DNA from: an uncultured Alphaproteobacteria bacterium
Lineage (GTDB): Bacteria > Pseudomonadota > Alphaproteobacteria > Caulobacterales > Caulobacteraceae
Assembly (NCBI GenBank): GCA_937920085.1
Contig: CALETE010000076.1
Coordinates: 1-64,000, forward strand
Reading direction: 5' to 3'
DNA: 64,000 nucleotides
How positions within the stretch are numbered: position 1 is the first letter of the stretch; each line of letters starts with the position of its first letter. A program made the position numbers and the translations under genes. Below the pieces are notes generated by a model. It was not told the DNA's origin and ran no database searches. It saw nothing but the letters and a program-made list of their open reading frames with translations. This document shows, piece after piece, positions 1-7,857 of this stretch.

Positions 1-179
1 CTCCCGATCTCAGAACGTACAGAGCCTGTATAAATAAATGTTTTTGCCGAAGACAATTTGCGATCAACGACAAAAATGTTTGCACCCACAGGAACATGCA
101 CGTTGACATAGCTATGGGGATTTAAAAGCGTATAAGCTTTTGAATCCGAATTAAAATCGTCCGGGATCACATATTCCAT
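1..179 (-). CDS. Possible partial ORF running off the left edge, unknown
   Basis: A stop-free minus-strand frame starts with ATG at 179 and continues for 59 codons to the window edge. It begins MEYVIPDDFNSDSKAYTLLN and carries on without low-complexity signs. I do not recognise it. It overlaps the first 44 bases of the bciA remnant antisense, and the sequence here is visibly richer in A and T than the rest of the window. It may be a real gene brought in at the breakpoint of bciA, or a chance open frame. The missing 3' part would settle this. Confidence 0.25.
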   Translation of the reverse strand, partial: MEYVIPDDFNSDSKAYTLLNPHSYVNVHVPVGANIFVVDRKLSSAKTFIYTGSVRSEIG

Positions 180-711
180 CGTGCGGCCAACGGCCTTTTT
201 TAAATCCCTGTCGGGGCAAGTTGCGCGTGTCAAAGCCGGGAAACCTTATATCCATTTTGGTGATGGAACACTGACGCGCTGCAAGCCGATCAGTGACGAG
301 GATCTCGCCGCTTTTATGGCCGATTGCCTGACTGATGAAGACCGCTGGAACAAAATCCTGCCGATTGGGGGACCCGGTCCTGCGCTCACGCCACGCGAGC
401 AGGGGGGGCTCATTTTTGCAGCACTTGGACGCGAGCCTAAATATCAGAGCATGCCAATTGGCATTCTCTCGTTCATTCGTGCCTGTCTTGCCACACTCGG
501 GCTCTTTAGCCGCAAACTTGCTGATAAAGCGGAGATGGCGAGCATAGGTCTTTATTACGCGCGTGAATCCATGTTGGTTCTTGATCCTGTTACGGGTCGA
601 TATGATGCGGATTCCACGCCGAGTTTTGGCACGCATTCGCTTGCCGATCATTATGCGCGCATGATCCGCGGCGATGTTGGCGATGATCGCGGTGATCATG
701 CGGTCTTTTGA
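136..711 (+). pseudogene. bciA: bciA remnant: divinyl chlorophyllide a 8-vinyl-reductase, 5'-truncated
   Basis: The frame from 136 encodes the C-terminal part of the NADPH-dependent short-chain-like reductase that turns divinyl into monovinyl chlorophyllide in bacteriochlorophyll synthesis. Family landmarks are SIVRPTAFFKSLSGQ (about 176-220), FGDGTLTRCKPISD, PIGGPGPALTPREQG and YYARESMLVLDPVTGRYD. Homology reaches upstream of the GTG at 181 as far as AFESELKSSGITY, but TAA at 133-135 closes the frame and nothing further upstream resembles the missing Rossmann half, including its nucleotide-binding motif. A full-length family member is much longer. A GTG start at 181 could still make a 176-residue fragment, but it would lack the cofactor site. 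I read it as a broken gene; a rearrangement with the rest elsewhere is possible. It lies 8 bases before the haemoglobin gene. Confidence 0.75.
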
Positions 712-719
712 GGCTTGCG

Positions 720-1121
720 ATGAGTGACGGGCAATCAGTCTATGAAGCGATTGGCGGCGAAGCTGGCGTACACAAGCTGGTTGATCGTTTTTATGGGCTG
801 ATGGACACATTGCCTGAAGGCAAGGCAGCTCGCGCGATTCACCCCGCCGATCTGACCGACAGCAATCAGAAACTTTTTGAATATTTTTCAGGCTGGCTTG
901 GTGGACCTCAGCTGTTCGTCGAGCGTCGAGGTCCACCCATGTTGCGCGCTCGTCATCTGCACGCACCCATTGCCGCCCCCGAAATTGAAAGCTGGCTTTT
1001 CTGCTTCATGCAGGCATGGCGGGAGATTGTCGGCCATCGGCCCGAGATTGATGAGCTCGTTCTGCCGCAAATCCATTCTCTGGCGCAGCACATGCGCAAC
1101 AGAGAAGATGAAAAACCATAG
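720..1121 (+). CDS. Group II truncated haemoglobin (trHbO type)
   Basis: A 133-residue 2-over-2 globin that binds haem and handles oxygen, nitric oxide or peroxide in the cytoplasm. Visible family residues are Tyr25 (B10) in the RFYGLMD segment, the GWLGGP stretch near 58-63, the proximal His79 in RARHLHAP and Trp92 (G8), which together mark group II. I chose ATG at 720; an in-frame TTG at 708 would overlap the bciA stop and adds only MRLA. It follows the bciA remnant by 8 bases in the same direction, so both probably belonged to one transcript, perhaps linking oxygen or haem status to pigment synthesis (inference). It is intact although its neighbour is broken. Confidence 0.9.
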   Translation: MSDGQSVYEAIGGEAGVHKLVDRFYGLMDTLPEGKAARAIHPADLTDSNQKLFEYFSGWLGGPQLFVERRGPPMLRARHLHAPIAAPEIESWLFCFMQAWREIVGHRPEIDELVLPQIHSLAQHMRNREDEKP

Positions 1122-1132
1122 ATGTGAGGTAA

Positions 1133-1222
1133 TGGCGGAAGAGGTGAGATTCGAACTCACGGTAGGCTTTCACCTACGGCGGTTTTCAAGACCGCTGCCT
1201 TAAACCACTCGGCCACCCGTCC
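1133..1222 (-). tRNA. tRNA-Ser (anticodon UGA)
   Basis: Read on the minus strand, a 90-nt tRNA starts at 1222 with GGACGGG and ends with encoded CCA at 1133-1135. The anticodon arm is GCGGT-CTTGAAA-ACCGC, giving UGA. There is a long variable arm (GTAGG/CCTAC) as expected for serine tRNA, and a T arm GTGAG-TTCGAAT-CTCAC. The acceptor stem pairs except for an apparent C4/U69 mismatch and a G6/U67 wobble. It lies antisense between glbO and rlpA, alone. Confidence 0.95.
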
Positions 1223-1358
1223 GGGAGGGCGGCTATAGCAGGGGTTGGGGGCTGCGGGGAAGGGGCCGATATGCTTAAGATCTTCGGCGTGTGAATTAAC
1301 CGTAAAGCAAACTCCTTTTGGCACGGTGTGGGCTTATCCCTCACGTGGAGCCAGAGAG

Positions 1359-2369
1359 ATGACGGCACATTCAGCTCAGCTTGGACCATCGGTCAGGACC
1401 CTGGCCCTGGTTTTGCTGGCGGGCGCGGCGCTGAGTGCGTGTGCGACCGTCCAGCCGAAATACGCCGCCTGGAAGCCCGAACTCGAACACGGAACCCTGC
1501 CCAGCGGAACGGGGGGGCGTTACAAGGTGGGGGAGCCCTATCAGGTGGCGGGTATTTGGTATGTGCCTAAGGAGCAGCCCAATTACGATGAGACGGGCAC
1601 AGCCTCTTGGTATGGGGATGCCTTCAACAACAAGCCCACTGCCAATGGCGAAGTCTTTGATATGCACGCCATATCTGCGGCCCATCCGACCCTACCCATG
1701 CCGTCTATGGTCGAGGTGACCAATCTGGACAATGGCAAGTCCCTGCAGGTGCGGGTCAATGATCGGGGCCCCTATGTGGGCGGACGGTTGATTGATCTTT
1801 CCCACGCCGCAGCCCATGAGCTGGGCTATGACAATAAGGGTTTGGCTCATGTGCGGGTGCGCTATGTGGGCCCAGCCCCCCTGGGGGAGACTGCCGCTAA
1901 AGCGTCCCCGTCCTTGGTGAAGGATGGCCTAGACCTCGCAGCGTCGGCAACGGGGTCTCTAATGGCTGGGGCCGTGGCGGCGGCAGCACCCATTGCTGTG
2001 GCGTCGGCGACCTTGCCTCCGGCCTTGCCCGCCGTGGGCTCTGCCAGCCTTCCAGCTGCGGTCCCGGCAGCTGAATCTGCCACTTCAGCCATGACGGCAC
2101 AGCCCGGTCCTCCTGTAACCACCTTCACGGCCCCGGCCCCGATCTATCGCGTCCAGGCGGGTGCCTTTGCTGACGCGGCCAAGGCTGCAAGAATCGCCGC
2201 CCAACTGGGCGAAACCGCCGAAGCGACGGTGGAGCCTGTCGACCTCAATGGGGTGACCCTCTATCGGGTGCTGGTTGCGGGGGGAGAACAACTGGCCAGT
2301 GCGAGCACCCTGCGGGAAAAGGTGGCTTCCCTGGGCTATCCCGATGCGCGGATCGTGAAGCCGAACTGA
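1359..2369 (+). CDS. rlpA: RlpA-type septal lytic transglycosylase lipoprotein
   Basis: A 336-residue outer-membrane lipoprotein that cleaves stem-peptide-free glycan at the septum. Residues 14-28 form a lipoprotein signal with lipobox LSAC and lipidated Cys28. The double-psi beta-barrel domain spans about 78-162 (ASWYGDAFNNKPTANGE, then VRVNDRGPYVGGRLIDLS), with the conserved His after AISAA and the Asp of NDRGPY as likely catalytic residues. About 165-255 is an Ala/Pro-rich linker. The last 75 residues are a SPOR domain (YRVQAGAFADAAKAARIA) that binds denuded peptidoglycan at division sites. ATG at 1359 was chosen because it directly precedes the signal peptide and follows a purine-rich GGAGCCAGAGAG. 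Confidence 0.93.
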   Translation: MTAHSAQLGPSVRTLALVLLAGAALSACATVQPKYAAWKPELEHGTLPSGTGGRYKVGEPYQVAGIWYVPKEQPNYDETGTASWYGDAFNNKPTANGEVFDMHAISAAHPTLPMPSMVEVTNLDNGKSLQVRVNDRGPYVGGRLIDLSHAAAHELGYDNKGLAHVRVRYVGPAPLGETAAKASPSLVKDGLDLAASATGSLMAGAVAAAAPIAVASATLPPALPAVGSASLPAAVPAAESATSAMTAQPGPPVTTFTAPAPIYRVQAGAFADAAKAARIAAQLGETAEATVEPVDLNGVTLYRVLVAGGEQLASASTLREKVASLGYPDARIVKPN

Positions 2370-2405
2370 TCACAGCGTCTGGACTTTCCAGCCGAACCGG
2401 CCAAT

Positions 2406-3044
2406 TTGCGGATCGTGCAACGCGGAAAGTTCATCACCCTGGAAGGCGGGGAAGGGGTCGGGAAATCCACCCAGATCCGACGCTTGATTGCGCGCCTGTC
2501 TGATCAGGGCAAGGAGGTCGTAGCAACCCGGGAGCCGGGCGGCTCGCCAGGGGCTGAATCTATCCGTGACCTGGTGCTGAGGGGGGCGGCGGATCGCTGG
2601 AGCCCTATGACCGAGACCCTGCTGATGTATGCCTCACGCCGGGATCACATCGAGCGAGTGATTACCCCGGCCCTGGCGGCGGGCAAGTGGGTGGTTTGTG
2701 ATCGCTATGCTGATTCCACCCGGGCCTATCAGGGTGCGGCAGGTGGAGTTGAGCCAGCCTTCATCGCGGCCCTTGAGGACCATGTCCTGGGGGCTGTGCG
2801 TCCTGATCTGACCCTGATCTTCGACCTCGACCCCAAGATCGGACTGGGCCGCGCCGTCGATCGGGCCGGGGCGGAAATGCGTTTTGAGTCCAAGGGCGAA
2901 GCTTTCCACATTCGGTTGCGGCAAGCCTTCCTGGACATAGCCGCACTGGAACCTCAACGGTGCGCCGTGATTGCAGCCCAGGGGTCGCTTGAGGCGGTCG
3001 AGACCCTGGTTTGGTCGGCGGTTCAGGATCGGCTGCATGTCTGA
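2406..3044 (+). CDS. tmk: Thymidylate kinase
   Basis: Phosphorylates dTMP to dTDP with ATP for DNA synthesis. The protein is 212 residues, normal for bacteria. The P-loop GEGVGKST is at about 15-22, REPGGSPGAE at 42-51, and the DRYADST motif begins at 99; an Arg-containing LID segment follows near 150. The start is TTG at 2406, or GTG at 2415, with no ATG available before the P-loop. Its 3' end overlaps the holB start by 8 bases, so the two are translationally coupled. This pairing of tmk and holB is widespread in bacteria. Confidence 0.96.
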   Translation: MRIVQRGKFITLEGGEGVGKSTQIRRLIARLSDQGKEVVATREPGGSPGAESIRDLVLRGAADRWSPMTETLLMYASRRDHIERVITPALAAGKWVVCDRYADSTRAYQGAAGGVEPAFIAALEDHVLGAVRPDLTLIFDLDPKIGLGRAVDRAGAEMRFESKGEAFHIRLRQAFLDIAALEPQRCAVIAAQGSLEAVETLVWSAVQDRLHV

Positions 3045-4035
3045 GCCCCTGCCGCATCCCCGGGACGTGTTTGACTTTTTCGGCCATGATGACGCGGAAC
3101 TGGCGTTTGAAGACGCCCGCACCAGAGGACGCCTGCACCATGCCTGGCTGCTGACCGGGCCTGAGGGCGTGGGGAAGGCGACCTTCGCCTTTCGGGCGGC
3201 AAGACGGCTGCTTGGGGCCCCGAAAGCCGCAGACTTTGGGGTGCTTGGTACCGATCCTGCCCATTCAGTGTCGCGGCAGGTGATGGCGCGGGCTCATCCC
3301 GACCTTTTAGTCCTCGAGCGCGTGGGCGCAGACGGTAAGCCCCGGCGGATCATTCCCGTGGATGAGGCACGAAAACTCTCTGAATTCTTTTCAAAATCCC
3401 CGGCCTCTGCCCCCCATCGGGTCGCAATTATTGATGCGGCCGACGACCTCAATATGAATGCGGCAAATGCGGTCTTGAAGACCCTGGAAGAGCCGCCGCC
3501 GCAAGGGGTGCTCTTGCTGGTCTCCCATTCGCCCGGGGGATTATTGCCGACCATTCGCTCCCGCTGTCGGCGTCTGGGCTTTAGCCCCATGGCTGAGGCT
3601 GAGACCGCAGGTTTTGTCGAAGACCGCGCCGGGGTGTCACAGGAAGACGCCATCCGGCTGGCTAGAATGTCTGGAGGCGCGCCGGGGCGCGCCTGGCGTC
3701 TGGCCCAAGCCGGGGCCGTGGCCCTGGATGATGCGGCAAAGACCCTTATCGCTGACCTGCCAGAAGTGGACGAGGCTATGGCGCTAGCCTTGGCAGATAG
3801 GTTCAGGGGCGCGGAAGGTGCGGCCGTTTTCAACCTGCTATTTGATCGTCTCGCTGACCGAGTCCACAGCAAGGTGCTGGCCTGGGCTCAGGATCGTGTG
3901 GCGGGGCTCGATCCCTGGGTACGTGCCTGGGATACCCTTCGGCGGCTGCCGGCAGAGGTCGAAGGTGTGAACCTGGATCGCGCAGATGCCTTCTTCACCG
4001 CCCTAAATGACCTACGCACGGCGGCCAGAGCCTAA
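3037..4035 (+). CDS. holB: DNA polymerase III delta-prime subunit
   Basis: A 332-residue AAA+ clamp-loader subunit that helps place the sliding clamp on DNA. It begins MSEPLPHPRDVFDFFGHDDA. The nucleotide-binding loop GPEGVGKA lies at about 41-48, a DxxxxN-type stretch (DAADDLNMNAANAVLKTLEEPP) near 135-157, and the IRSRCRRL sensor (SRC motif) after it. The zinc-binding cysteines of the enterobacterial protein are not visible. ATG at 3037 lies inside the end of tmk. The tatD-like gene follows after 3 bases. Confidence 0.95.
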   Translation: MSEPLPHPRDVFDFFGHDDAELAFEDARTRGRLHHAWLLTGPEGVGKATFAFRAARRLLGAPKAADFGVLGTDPAHSVSRQVMARAHPDLLVLERVGADGKPRRIIPVDEARKLSEFFSKSPASAPHRVAIIDAADDLNMNAANAVLKTLEEPPPQGVLLLVSHSPGGLLPTIRSRCRRLGFSPMAEAETAGFVEDRAGVSQEDAIRLARMSGGAPGRAWRLAQAGAVALDDAAKTLIADLPEVDEAMALALADRFRGAEGAAVFNLLFDRLADRVHSKVLAWAQDRVAGLDPWVRAWDTLRRLPAEVEGVNLDRADAFFTALNDLRTAARA

Positions 4036-4038
4036 GCC

Positions 4039-4821
4039 ATGCTAATCGACAGCCATGTGAACCTTCACGCCCCGCAGTTCGACGAGGACCGCGGCGAGGT
4101 GATCGCCAGAGCCCGGGCCGCTGGGGTTCAGCTCATGGTGAATATCAGCGACAAGATCAGCCATTTCGAAAAGATACGCGCCCTGGCCGATCATCCGGAC
4201 ATCTGGTGCACCGTAGGCGTCCACCCCCACGAGGCCAAGGACGAGGCTGATCTTCAGCCAGACCGCCTGATCGCCCTGGCTGATGACCCCCGGGTCGTAG
4301 GTATTGGCGAGACCGGGCTCGATTTTCATTATGATCTCAGCCCCCGGGACATCCAGGCCAAGGTGTTTCGGGTTCATATCGCCGCGGCCCGCGCAACGGG
4401 CCTGCCGCTTGTGGTGCATACCCGGGAGGCTGATGCCGAAATGGGCGATATTCTAGAAGAGGAATTTGCCCGCGGTCCGTTCCGTATGCTCATGCACTGC
4501 TACACATCGGGCCCTGAGCTGGCGACGCGGGCGGCGGCTTTGGGGGCATGGTTCTCGGTCTCGGGTATAGCCACCTTCAAGGCGGCCGAAGATGTGCGGG
4601 CCCTGGTCAGGGCCATGCCTGAAGATAGGATTATCGTTGAGACGGACTGCCCCTATCTGGCGCCCGTTCCCTATCGTGGGCGGCGAAATGAGCCAGCCTA
4701 TTTGCCCGCTGTCCTGGCGAAGACCGCGGACTTACGTGGTTGGAGCCTTGCAGAGGCCGAAGCCAAAACTGAAGCAGCCTTCTTTGCCCTATTTGATCGG
4801 ATCCCGAGGCCTTTCCCATGA
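4039..4821 (+). CDS. tatD: TatD family metal-dependent deoxyribonuclease
   Basis: A 260-residue TIM-barrel hydrolase of the TatD family (3'-5' exonuclease activity is known for several members). Family motifs are VGVHPHEAKDEAD (about 59-71), GIGETGLDFHYD (about 89-100), VVHTREAD, MHCYTSGP and the late ETDCPYLAPVPYRGRRNEP. The first metal motif, normally HxH in DSHCHL, reads SHVNL, so the second His is Asn. Escherichia coli TatD itself is also altered here, so the protein may still be active. It sits between holB (3-base gap) and the MBL gene (ATGA overlap), an arrangement common in alphaproteobacteria. Confidence 0.92.
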   Translation: MLIDSHVNLHAPQFDEDRGEVIARARAAGVQLMVNISDKISHFEKIRALADHPDIWCTVGVHPHEAKDEADLQPDRLIALADDPRVVGIGETGLDFHYDLSPRDIQAKVFRVHIAAARATGLPLVVHTREADAEMGDILEEEFARGPFRMLMHCYTSGPELATRAAALGAWFSVSGIATFKAAEDVRALVRAMPEDRIIVETDCPYLAPVPYRGRRNEPAYLPAVLAKTADLRGWSLAEAEAKTEAAFFALFDRIPRPFP

Positions 4822-5633
4822 CCGGCGTGCTGGAGTTCACCATCCTTGGTAGCGGCTCGTCTGGTGGCGTGCCAAGGGCAGATGGGGATTGGGGGGTCTG
4901 TGATCCGGCCAATCCAAAGAACCTGCGCACACGGTGCTCCATGCTGGTCCGACGCACTGGGGGACCGCCCGAGCAGCAGACAACGGTCCTGGTGGACGCG
5001 TCGCCCGATCTGCGTATCCAGACGGCCCTGGCCGGCGCCAAGCGGCTAGACGCCCTGCTACTCACCCATGACCACGCCGATCAAACCCACGGTATTGATG
5101 ACATCCGTGCGTTTTTCATCCGTCAGCGAGCGCGAATTGCCTGCCATATGGATGCTGTGACCACGGCTTCGATGGTTCGGCGGTTTGGCTATATCTTTGA
5201 GGGGGAGGGGGGGTATCCCGGCATTGCCGATCGGCGTCTGATCCCTGCCCACGGTGAGTCTTGGGCGGTGCACGGCCCGTCGGGGGACATTCCTGTGGTC
5301 ACCTTTGATCAGGACCATGGGGGCCTTCGCTCTGTGGGGTATCGCTTTGGCGGCGTGGCCTATTCCAGCGATGTCGTCGGCCTGGATGCGGCGGCTTTTG
5401 ATGCCCTGTCTGGCCTTGATGTCTGGATTGTCGATGCCTTACGGTGGAAACCTCACCCGACCCATGCCCATGTCGATCTGACCCTGGAATGGATTGAGCG
5501 TGTAAAGCCACGGCGCGCCATTCTGACCAATATGCATATCGATTTGGACTATGCGGACCTGAAGTCTCGGCTGCCATCCCATATCGAACCCGCCTATGAC
5601 GGTATGCGGTTTGAAATCCCGATCGCCGACTAG
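4818..5633 (+). CDS. MBL-fold metallo-hydrolase, PhnP-like
   Basis: A 271-residue metallo-beta-lactamase-fold hydrolase resembling PhnP, a cyclic phosphodiesterase. The N-terminal LGSGSSGGVPRADGDWG is typical of this subgroup, as is CSMLVRR a little later. The metal motif at 84-89 reads HDHADQ, so the last His of HxHxDH is Gln, with another His at 91. Near the end FVDAxRW-like and THAHVDLTLEW segments appear, the latter supplying His residues. Its ATG overlaps the tatD stop (ATGA). The substrate cannot be told from the sequence. Confidence 0.85.
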   Translation: MTGVLEFTILGSGSSGGVPRADGDWGVCDPANPKNLRTRCSMLVRRTGGPPEQQTTVLVDASPDLRIQTALAGAKRLDALLLTHDHADQTHGIDDIRAFFIRQRARIACHMDAVTTASMVRRFGYIFEGEGGYPGIADRRLIPAHGESWAVHGPSGDIPVVTFDQDHGGLRSVGYRFGGVAYSSDVVGLDAAAFDALSGLDVWIVDALRWKPHPTHAHVDLTLEWIERVKPRRAILTNMHIDLDYADLKSRLPSHIEPAYDGMRFEIPIAD

Positions 5634-5634
5634 C

Positions 5635-6237
5635 ATGGCGGCCAAGGTCAAACTCGGCTTCTTGGCCAGCCGCAATGGCAGCAGTTTCCGCGCTATTGTC
5701 GAGGCCTGCGAGGCGGGCGTCCTGGCGGCTGAGCCCCGGCTTTTGGTCGCCAATACCGCCAAGGCCGATGCGCTCAACTATGCCAAGGGCAGGGGACTTG
5801 CGACCCAGGTCATTCCCACAGCCGGGGACTCAGAGATTGCCGATCAACGGCTTTGCGATGCGCTCTCGGCCGCTGACGTCGACCTGGTTATCCTGTCAGG
5901 ATATCTGCGCAGGATGGGCCCCGTGACCCTCGCGCGGTTCCGCAATCGGGTGCTGAACATCCATCCTGGCCCCTTGCCTGCATTTGGCGGAGAAGGAATG
6001 TACGGCCTGAGGGTCCATGAGGCGGTGATATCTTCCGGCGTCTCGGAAAGTTGCGCGACCATCCACCTGGTGGATGACATTTACGACCACGGCACCATCC
6101 TAGACTGGGTAGCTGTGCCTATAGAGCCGGGGGAAACCGCGACATCCCTTGAGGCCAAGGTGACCGCCCTAGAGCCTAGGGCTTTTGTGGCGCTCCTGTC
6201 TCGTCTTGTTTCCGGGGACGTCCAACTGCCGGACTAG
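5635..6237 (+). CDS. purN: Phosphoribosylglycinamide formyltransferase, PurN family
   Basis: A 200-residue 10-formyltetrahydrofolate-dependent transferase, expected to formylate GAR in purine synthesis. The N-terminal SRNGSSFRAIVEA phosphate-binding segment is at 12-24. The active site has Asn108 and His110 in NIHPGPLPAFGGEGMYG and Asp151 in YDHGT. The GGEGMYG insertion matches the subgroup I associate with Bacteroidetes and plants rather than the enterobacterial form, so an unusual origin is possible. ATG at 5635 lies one base after the MBL stop. Its TAG shares three bases with the stop of the convergent monooxygenase. A second canonical purN elsewhere would change the interpretation. Confidence 0.8.
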   Translation: MAAKVKLGFLASRNGSSFRAIVEACEAGVLAAEPRLLVANTAKADALNYAKGRGLATQVIPTAGDSEIADQRLCDALSAADVDLVILSGYLRRMGPVTLARFRNRVLNIHPGPLPAFGGEGMYGLRVHEAVISSGVSESCATIHLVDDIYDHGTILDWVAVPIEPGETATSLEAKVTALEPRAFVALLSRLVSGDVQLPD

Positions 6238-7538
6238 GTCTTGGCGCGGGCGGCGCCCCGGGCGATTTCCTTATGCAGGTCAGCAACATAGATCCCAAAA
6301 TCTACCTGAATTGTATGCCGTTTGGCCTGGTAGTACTGGCCAAGATGGATCTGCTCATCCTTGGCGATCACTGCGCGCATTTCACTGGGCGACGGTGGCG
6401 CATAGGCCCCGGTCAGGTAGGCCGCCGCCAGTTTTGACTGTTGCTCAGCAAAATTGACCAGGGTCGGCAAGGGTTGGGCGAGCGCCATGTAAAATAGGTT
6501 TGGAATGTCTGGATGCATCATCCGCTTGTAGAGTGGCAATCTGTGGTCGGCGTCTGGAACCAAGGCCGGATCGTCAAAGAACGGAAACTTCATGTCATAG
6601 CCCGTGGCGCAGATCAGCACGTCGACGTCGAGGACCGTGTCATCCACAAAGCGGATATGCTTGCCCTCCAGGGCCTTGATGGCTGGCTTAAACTTAATGT
6701 CGCCACAGCCCGCGCGAGTTAGAAACTCCCCGCTCACCGACGGGTGCCCCTCCAAGGGTTCGTGATCGGGCTTGGGCAGACCATAGTCCTCCATGGCACC
6801 CAGAGATTTCTTGATCGCCTTGCGCGCCATAGCCAGGCCAAGTTTTCGCGGGAACCAGGGCGGCATGGCCGCCTTGTCGGCCGGTTTTCCATTCATGTAT
6901 TTCGGCATCACCCAGACGCCGCGACGGGCTGAGACGGTTAGCGTCCGGGCGAGGGGGCGTTGGGCCAATTCTGAAGCGATATCCATGGCCGAATTGCCCA
7001 TGCCCACCACGACCACATTCTTGCCCCGCATATCGATCGGATCGAAGGGGTCATTGTAGGCGTGGCTGTGCAGTATGGTGCCATCGAACTGGCCCGGATA
7101 GTCTGGCATACGCGGGCTCCAATGGTGCCCATTGCAGACGAATAAAGCTTCATAAGTCTTTGTTTCACCGTTAGAAAGTGTAACCCTCCATAGTCCATCT
7201 TCAGCTCGGCTGGCATTCAGGACAGAGGTGTTGAAAGTAATGGTCTTGCGCAGATCAAAATGATCTACGTAGTCCTTGAAATATTGAAGCAATTGGCTGT
7301 GATGTGGAAAGTCTGGCCAATCAGCAGGAACTGGATAGTCATCAAAAGCGAGGCGCCATTTCGACGTATCGATGTGTAGGCTCGAATAGCAGGCCGACAT
7401 GCCGTTGGGGTTCTTGAAGTACCAATTGCCGCCAATATCATCGGAGGCTTCGAAGCAGTCATAGTCGATGCCAAAATCCTTGAGCCGCTTTGCCGTGGTA
7501 AAACCACTGCAACCCGCGCCGATAATGCAAGCCTTCAT
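6234..7538 (-). CDS. Flavin-containing monooxygenase (class B)
   Basis: A 434-residue FAD- and NADPH-dependent monooxygenase that oxygenates a soft nucleophile or ketone. FAD motif GAGCSG lies at 7-12, the GGNWY segment near 37-41, and the class signature FxGxxxHxxxY appears as FDGTILHSHAY near 150-160. The NADPH-binding motif GMGNSA follows at about 180, and ICATGYDMKFPF near 310 is the typical ATG segment of these enzymes. The stop is nested with that of purN in the palindrome CTAG. The 5' side faces a 319-base intergenic region, so it is probably transcribed alone. The substrate is unknown. Confidence 0.9.
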   Translation of the reverse strand: MKACIIGAGCSGFTTAKRLKDFGIDYDCFEASDDIGGNWYFKNPNGMSACYSSLHIDTSKWRLAFDDYPVPADWPDFPHHSQLLQYFKDYVDHFDLRKTITFNTSVLNASRAEDGLWRVTLSNGETKTYEALFVCNGHHWSPRMPDYPGQFDGTILHSHAYNDPFDPIDMRGKNVVVVGMGNSAMDIASELAQRPLARTLTVSARRGVWVMPKYMNGKPADKAAMPPWFPRKLGLAMARKAIKKSLGAMEDYGLPKPDHEPLEGHPSVSGEFLTRAGCGDIKFKPAIKALEGKHIRFVDDTVLDVDVLICATGYDMKFPFFDDPALVPDADHRLPLYKRMMHPDIPNLFYMALAQPLPTLVNFAEQQSKLAAAYLTGAYAPPSPSEMRAVIAKDEQIHLGQYYQAKRHTIQVDFGIYVADLHKEIARGAARAKT

Positions 7539-7857
7539 CGACTGTGTGCCTCATGATGATGTGTCTGAGATTTATGATAAGCTATTGAAACGACGTAATT
7601 GAAGCAAGGCCGCAACAGGCCAATAGCTCGAAGCACGGGCCTGGATCGGGATGGGCCAGCGGGCTTAGACGAAAAGTTCCTAGATTGGCAGGTCTATTAT
7701 TTCCGATAATATTCCTTAGGCGATGTATTCATGCCGTTGCCCGTTTGGCCCCTTAGCGCACAGTCTGTGGAAACGCCGCGGGTCAGGTTGATATCCTCAA
7801 GACCCTATTCACCATTCTGTCCTACAAGAAGGTAGTTCTGGCTGATGATCGATTCCA
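7539..7857. other. Intergenic region, 319 bases
   Basis: This stretch lies between the start of the monooxygenase (leftward) and the start of the receiver-domain gene (rightward), so it must hold both promoters. I found no convincing small gene, RNA gene or repeat. No clear promoter boxes stand out. Confidence 0.6.

Noticed and set aside
151..966. Long minus-strand open frame over bciA and the globin gene
   Set aside because: It overlaps two genes with clear family matches on the plus strand and has an Arg/Cys-rich composition typical of a frame shadow.
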